A stretch of 8,858 nucleotides of DNA from Tannerella sp. (GTDB lineage: Bacteria > Bacteroidota > Bacteroidia > Bacteroidales > Tannerellaceae), in the NCBI GenBank assembly GCA_031289445.1, contig JAITPL010000203.1, forward strand, positions 1-8,858, in the 5' to 3' direction. Under the pieces are notes generated by a model, which saw nothing but the letters and a program-made list of their open reading frames with translations, was not told where the DNA came from and searched no databases. Below, in pieces: positions 5,447 to 8,858 of the stretch; the first letter of the stretch is position 1, and each line of letters opens with the position of its first letter. Position numbers and translations under genes: made by a program.

Positions 5447-7323
5447 TCAGTTATCTTTTCCGCATTCATTCCGCAGAGTGCGTGCAGTTCGCCGACAGAG
5501 CCATGTTCAATGAATCTGTCCGGCACGCCTATCCGCTCTATCCGCGGCGAGTAGCCCTGTTCGGTCATAAACTCGCATATCGCACTGCCGAAGCCGCCTG
5601 TGCGGACGCCATCCTCTACGGTTATGATACGCTTAAACCGCCGTCCGACCTCATGCAGTATCTCCTCGTCAAGCGGTTTGACGAAAAGCATGTCGTAGTG
5701 AGCCACCGAGGGCGCATCCTCAGCCGGCAGCATGTCAATAGCCTTCGCTACCTCATACCGTAGAGGGCCGACCGACAAGACCGCCACATCCCGACCTTCG
5801 CGCAACTTCCTTCCCTTGCCCGCCGGCAAAACCCGCATCGGAGCCGTTTTATCCTCCATCGGCTCGCAGCGACCCCTGGGATAACGGATAACAAATACTC
5901 CGGCGTCATCCCGCGAGGCAGTAAACATCATATTGCGCAAGTCCTCTTCGTTGGAAGGCACAGCGATAGTCAGTCCGGGTATGGGGCGCATATAGGCAAG
6001 GTCGAAAACGCCATGATGAGTAGGGCCGTCTTCGCCCACAAGTCCGGCGCGGTCGAGGCACAATACCAGATGCAGTTTCTGCAAGGCCGCATCGTGTATC
6101 ACCTCGTCATAAGCCCTCTGCATAAACGTTGAATAGATATTGCAGAACGGCAGCACTCCCTCCATGGCTAATCCGGCAGAGAAAGTAACCGCATGACCTT
6201 CGGCTATACCGACGTCGAACACCCGCTCCGGAAAACGCTTCATCATCTTGTACATCGAGCAGCCGGTCGGCATCGCAGGCGTTATACCTGTTATCCGTTC
6301 GTCCTTCTCCGCAAGTTCTACCAGCGTATCCCCAAAGACGTCGTTGAAGCACAGAGAGGTAGTCTGCCGAGTCTCTGCCACACGCTGACCGGTCTCTATG
6401 TCGAAACGCCCCGGCGCGTGCCATTCGGTAGCCGACTTCTCCGCCGGACTGTAACCGTGTCCTTTCTGCGTCTTTATATGCAGCAGCTTAGGCCCCTTCA
6501 TATCCTTAATATCATTCAGTTTCTGCACAAGATTCAACACGTCGTGTCCGTCGGTAGGGCCGAAATATCTAATACTGAATCCCTCGAAAAGGTTGTGTTG
6601 CTTTGAAATCAAGGCCTTCAGACTGTTGTTGAAACGCAGAATATTCTCTCTACGGTCTTCCGAGATAAGATTCACTCGCCGCATCATCCGGTACATCTCG
6701 TAGCGCACCTTGTTGTAGGTCTGGCTCGTTGTTATATCGACCAGATAACGGCTTATACCGCCCACATTATGGTCGATGGCCATATCATTGTCGTTAAGGA
6801 TGATAAGCAGGTTGTTAGGATTAACGGAAGCGTTGTTGAGACCCTCGTAGGCAAGTCCGCCGGTCATCGCGCCGTCGCCGATAACGGCTACTACATGGCG
6901 GTTTTTCTCGTGCTTCAGTTCCGACGCCGTCGCTATACCCAGAGCAGCCGAGATGGAGTTGGAGGCATGTCCGGCGATAAAAGCGTCGTACTCGCTCTCC
7001 GCCGGATTGGGAAAGCCGCTGATGCCGCCCATCTTGCGCAGTCCGCCGAACATGTCCCTGCGTCCGGTCAGTATCTTGTGGCCATAAGCCTGATGCCCCA
7101 CGTCCCACACAATGCGGTCGTAGGGCGTGTTGAAGACGTAGTGCAGGGCGACGGTCAGTTCGACCGTTCCGAGACTTGCGCCCAGATGACCCGGCGTCCG
7201 CGACAGTTCGTCGATGATAAACTGCCTCAATTCCGAACATACTTCTCGCAGGTCTTCGGGCTTCAAAGCTCGCAGGTCCTGCGGCGTATCTATAGCGTTC
7301 AATAACTCGTTTTGATTGTTCAC
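5422..7323 (-). CDS. dxs: 1-deoxy-D-xylulose-5-phosphate synthase
   Basis: A 633-residue cytoplasmic enzyme of normal length. Dxs condenses pyruvate and glyceraldehyde 3-phosphate, with thiamine diphosphate and Mg2+, in the first step of the MEP route to isoprenoid precursors; its product also feeds thiamine and pyridoxal synthesis. Visible motifs: [19 protein letters not shown] (43-61, with His46), [10 protein letters not shown] (74-83), the thiamine-diphosphate signature from GDG (149-151) to NDND (177-180), the catalytic-type Glu375 in [20 protein letters not shown] (424-438) and RYPRG (480-484). The start is GTG (7321-7323): an in-frame TAA lies two codons upstream, and the N-terminus [14 protein letters not shown] fits the family. 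The last five residues (MNCEL) and stop derive from a heptamer repeat. The -7 box at 7344-7351 suggests its own promoter, located just after the fic stop. Confidence 0.97.
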   Translation of the reverse strand: MNNQNELLNAIDTPQDLRALKPEDLREVCSELRQFIIDELSRTPGHLGASLGTVELTVALHYVFNTPYDRIVWDVGHQAYGHKILTGRRDMFGGLRKMGGISGFPNPAESEYDAFIAGHASNSISAALGIATASELKHEKNRHVVAVIGDGAMTGGLAYEGLNNASVNPNNLLIILNDNDMAIDHNVGGISRYLVDITTSQTYNKVRYEMYRMMRRVNLISEDRRENILRFNNSLKALISKQHNLFEGFSIRYFGPTDGHDVLNLVQKLNDIKDMKGPKLLHIKTQKGHGYSPAEKSATEWHAPGRFDIETGQRVAETRQTTSLCFNDVFGDTLVELAEKDERITGITPAMPTGCSMYKMMKRFPERVFDVGIAEGHAVTFSAGLAMEGVLPFCNIYSTFMQRAYDEVIHDAALQKLHLVLCLDRAGLVGEDGPTHHGVFDLAYMRPIPGLTIAVPSNEEDLRNMMFTASRDDAGVFVIRYPRGRCEPMEDKTAPMRVLPAGKGRKLREGRDVAVLSVGPLRYEVAKAIDMLPAEDAPSVAHYDMLFVKPLDEEILHEVGRRFKRIITVEDGVRTGGFGSAICEFMTEQGYSPRIERIGVPDRFIEHGSVGELHALCGMNAEKITEIIMNCEL

Positions 7324-7343
7324 GTTTTAATGATTTTGGCCTG

Positions 7344-7351
7344 CAAAGATA
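7344..7351 (-). promoter_or_regulatory. Candidate -7 box of the dxs promoter
   Basis: TATCTTTG on the minus strand matches TAnnTTTG exactly and would start transcription near 7337, ~14 nt before the GTG start of dxs. No TTTG is found 19-21 bp upstream, where the sequence is the 3' end of the fic gene, so only half of the promoter is recognisable. Confidence 0.5.
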
Positions 7352-7352
7352 G

Positions 7353-8447
7353 TCATTTTAACTGATAAGAGGTACTTCGCCCGCCGGCATTGTCTTTGTG
7401 GAGGATGTTTTTGTTAATTAAATCCTGAATGTCGCGCAGGGCGGTGTCGGGCGAGCACTTGCTGAGCGAGGCATACGTTGACGACGAGATGCTGCTTTCT
7501 GGGCTGTCCCACAGGATATTGATTATTCGCAGCTGTCGCTCGTTGAGGCTGACAAGTCGGCAACGGTCGAAGAACTTCGATTTGTTGATGACGTGTATCA
7601 GGGCGTTTTCGGCCTTGTCGAGCGCCTTGTCAACGCAGTAGAGAAACCATCGCAGCCACTCCGTTATATCGAGGTTGGCAGTCAGCATCTCGTTCAGTAT
7701 ATTATAGTATTGACGGCGCTCGCTTTCGATTTGCGCGGCAAGGCTGTACAGGCGTTCCGACATGTTATCGGCCTTCGAAAGGAAGATATTGGCGAGATTG
7801 CGTGCAATACGTCCGTTATCGCAATCGAAAGGGCGGATAAGCAGGAAACGCAGATAGACAACGCCGGCTTTGATTACCGGATCGGTAGGATGAACCGTAT
7901 TGACATAATCTATGAAAGCGCTCATTTCCTTGACCGTATCAAGCGGTACCGGCAACTTGAAATACTCCATCTTGCGTTCGGGCGGCTTGGGCGAGGCTAC
8001 GGCAAAGAGGCTCTCCTGCGGTATCCAGTCCATAACGGAGCGGTCGAGGTCGGTTTTGCCTTCGAGGGCATATTTCCAGAGAAAAAGCTGTTTTGCGGTA
8101 ACAGGCTCGTTGCAGTTATAGAGACTGTCGGCATAGATATTGGCCGCTCCGGTAGAGGCGTCTCCGGTCAGGTTCGGAGCATATTTCTTTTTAGTGAGAT
8201 AGCGGCCGGAAGTTATCATGACCATCTCCTCGTCGAGCACCACCCCTTCAAGTCGTGCCGAAGCCATGACGTCGGCCACGGCAATATCGAGCAAGGTCTT
8301 AATCTTGAGGTTGTCGCCAATCAGACTTATCTTGCCCGCAAACAGCCCCTGTTTGTTCCTTACCTCTCCCAGCAAAGCCGAGAGTTCCTTGTTGTTCCAG
8401 GTAAGATACGGCCATCCACTGTGCTCCCAAATGTGTAATTTGCGCAT
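7353..8447 (-). CDS. DUF4172-Fic-winged helix protein with degenerate Fic active site
   Basis: A 364-residue protein with the layout of the Fic family that carries an N-terminal DUF4172: residues ~6-85 (DUF4172 with WEHSGWPYLTW), Fic core ~115-270, and a C-terminal winged helix ~298-364 ending LNERQ ... SPDTALRDIQDLINKNIL ... GGRSTSYQLK. Fic enzymes usually transfer AMP to protein hydroxyls through HPFxDGNGRxxR. Here the motif is RPFDCDNGRIAR (205-216): the catalytic His is Arg (codon CGC, 7833-7835), and the first Gly of GNGR is Asp. The inhibitory motif (S/T)xxxE(G/N) is kept as SARLEG (63-68). The frame is otherwise intact, so this is a full-length protein that probably lacks AMPylation activity. 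The ATG at 8445-8447 is chosen because the earlier TTG (8469-8471) lies in the -7 box. The stop is 1 bp from the dxs -7 box. Confidence 0.88.
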   Translation of the reverse strand: MRKLHIWEHSGWPYLTWNNKELSALLGEVRNKQGLFAGKISLIGDNLKIKTLLDIAVADVMASARLEGVVLDEEMVMITSGRYLTKKKYAPNLTGDASTGAANIYADSLYNCNEPVTAKQLFLWKYALEGKTDLDRSVMDWIPQESLFAVASPKPPERKMEYFKLPVPLDTVKEMSAFIDYVNTVHPTDPVIKAGVVYLRFLLIRPFDCDNGRIARNLANIFLSKADNMSERLYSLAAQIESERRQYYNILNEMLTANLDITEWLRWFLYCVDKALDKAENALIHVINKSKFFDRCRLVSLNERQLRIINILWDSPESSISSSTYASLSKCSPDTALRDIQDLINKNILHKDNAGGRSTSYQLK

Positions 8448-8468
8448 ATTATCCTTAATTTTAGACTG

Positions 8469-8476
8469 CAAAAGTA
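8469..8476 (-). promoter_or_regulatory. Candidate -7 box of the fic gene
   Basis: TACTTTTG on the minus strand matches TAnnTTTG and would place the start of transcription near 8462, about 15 nt before the ATG at 8447. The -33 position falls in the heptamer array at 8486-8555 and has no TTTG. Confidence 0.55.
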
Positions 8477-8485
8477 GCGAAATTT

Positions 8486-8555
8486 AATTGAGAATTGAGA
8501 ATTGACAATTGAGAATGGTGAATTATGAATGGTGAATTATGAATTGAGAATGACT
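8486..8555. repeat. Heptamer array H4 upstream of the fic gene
   Basis: Ten units in exact 7-bp register: AATTGAG, AATTGAC, AATGGTG and AATTATG, ending AATGACT. AATTGAC and AATTATG are the reverse complements of the GTCAATT and CATAATT units of the array at 5370-5446, so these two arrays form an inverted pair around dxs-fic. It covers the -33 region of the fic promoter. Confidence 0.93.
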
Positions 8556-8858
8556 TTGTTGCAACGATGATATGGGTAGATTGGGTGATATGTATTGCTG
8601 CGCACCGATCAATGAGATGGATGCAGAATTAATGCGGTCTATCCCCGATGGAGGATGTGACATATTAATTATGTATCCTCAACGAGAACAATATCTTTCT
8701 ATTGATATGAAAACCATACTGGCTTTTCAGCGAAATCGCATGTCATCACAATCCGTTCTAACGACAATTCAACAAAATCGCCTATCCCCATATAAGCCGT
8801 TCAACTAATTTCAAAGCTATTTAGTCAACGATTATAAAGGCTTCTACTTTAAAGCAAT
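8556..8858. other. AT-rich tail without a recognised gene
   Basis: Apart from the weak plus-strand frame at 8572-8808 I see no tRNA, rRNA, insertion-sequence end or repeat. On the minus strand, TAGCTTTG at 8812-8819 matches a -7 box but has no TTTG at the proper distance and no open frame after it, so any transcript would be non-coding. The region separates the fic gene from whatever follows to the right. Confidence 0.5.
8572..8808 (+). CDS. Weak hypothetical open frame, 78 codons
   Basis: The only open frame of note in the right-hand 300 bases, on the opposite strand from every other gene. From ATG 8572 it gives MGRLGDMYCCAPINEMDAEL... and ends in YKPFN. It is not recognised as any family, has no signal peptide or membrane segment, and its base composition is more AT-rich than the neighbouring genes. 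The nearest box upstream, TGACTTTG (8551-8558), differs from TAnnTTTG at one position. It may be chance, or a remnant of a longer gene. Confidence 0.18.
   Translation: MGRLGDMYCCAPINEMDAELMRSIPDGGCDILIMYPQREQYLSIDMKTILAFQRNRMSSQSVLTTIQQNRLSPYKPFN

Noticed and set aside
5482..7305. Several plus-strand open frames opposite dxs
   Set aside because: They are antisense shadows of a clearly intact dxs gene and show no recognisable domains.
8448..8471. Longer N-terminus of the Fic protein from a TTG codon at 8469-8471
   Set aside because: The codon overlaps the TAnnTTTG -7 box, so it would lie upstream of the transcript; family members begin close to the ATG at 8447.

Overview
The window looks like a chromosomal segment of a Bacteroidales bacterium (Bacteroidota). 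Evidence: promoter -7 boxes of the TAnnTTTG type precede several starts, there are no Shine-Dalgarno sequences before the starts, a DUF6261-family protein is present, and the Dxs, TrkA and TrkH proteins read like Bacteroidales members. Genus cannot be decided from the sequence. All convincing genes lie on the minus strand, so transcription runs from high to low coordinates.

Layout, left to right. 1-179: the N-terminus of an exported GH127-like (DUF1680) glycosidase that runs off the left edge, with its promoter at 211-244. 406-1362: a DUF6261 protein with an extra C-terminal beta-rich domain. 1343-1963: an open frame built on nine 42-bp tandem repeats, behind the best promoter of the window (1988-2018) and overlapping the DUF6261 start by 20 bp. 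2051-2258: a second, unrelated 42-bp array carrying five copies of the palindrome TGTCC-N4-GGACA, directly upstream of that promoter. 2399-5200: the potassium-uptake pair trkA-trkH, 6 bp apart. 5422-7323: dxs, first enzyme of the MEP isoprenoid pathway. 7353-8447: a DUF4172-Fic-winged-helix protein whose Fic motif has lost the catalytic histidine. 8556-8858: AT-rich sequence with one weak plus-strand open frame and no recognised gene.

How they work together: TrkA is the cytoplasmic nucleotide-binding regulator of the TrkH potassium channel, so these two form one system. dxs and fic are housekeeping and regulatory/unknown neighbours, with dxs having its own -7 box just after the fic stop. No promoter of the usual type is seen before trkA, so it may be read from the dxs transcript.

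The most unusual aspect is the repeat landscape. Four strictly 7-bp-phased tandem arrays (H1 2296-2400, H2 5214-5325, H3 5370-5446, H4 8486-8555) occupy the gene boundaries. H1 and H2 are made of reverse-complementary units and bracket trkH-trkA; H3 and H4 are likewise reverse-complementary and bracket dxs-fic. Together with the two 42-bp arrays, nearly every tandem repeat here has a period that is a multiple of 7.
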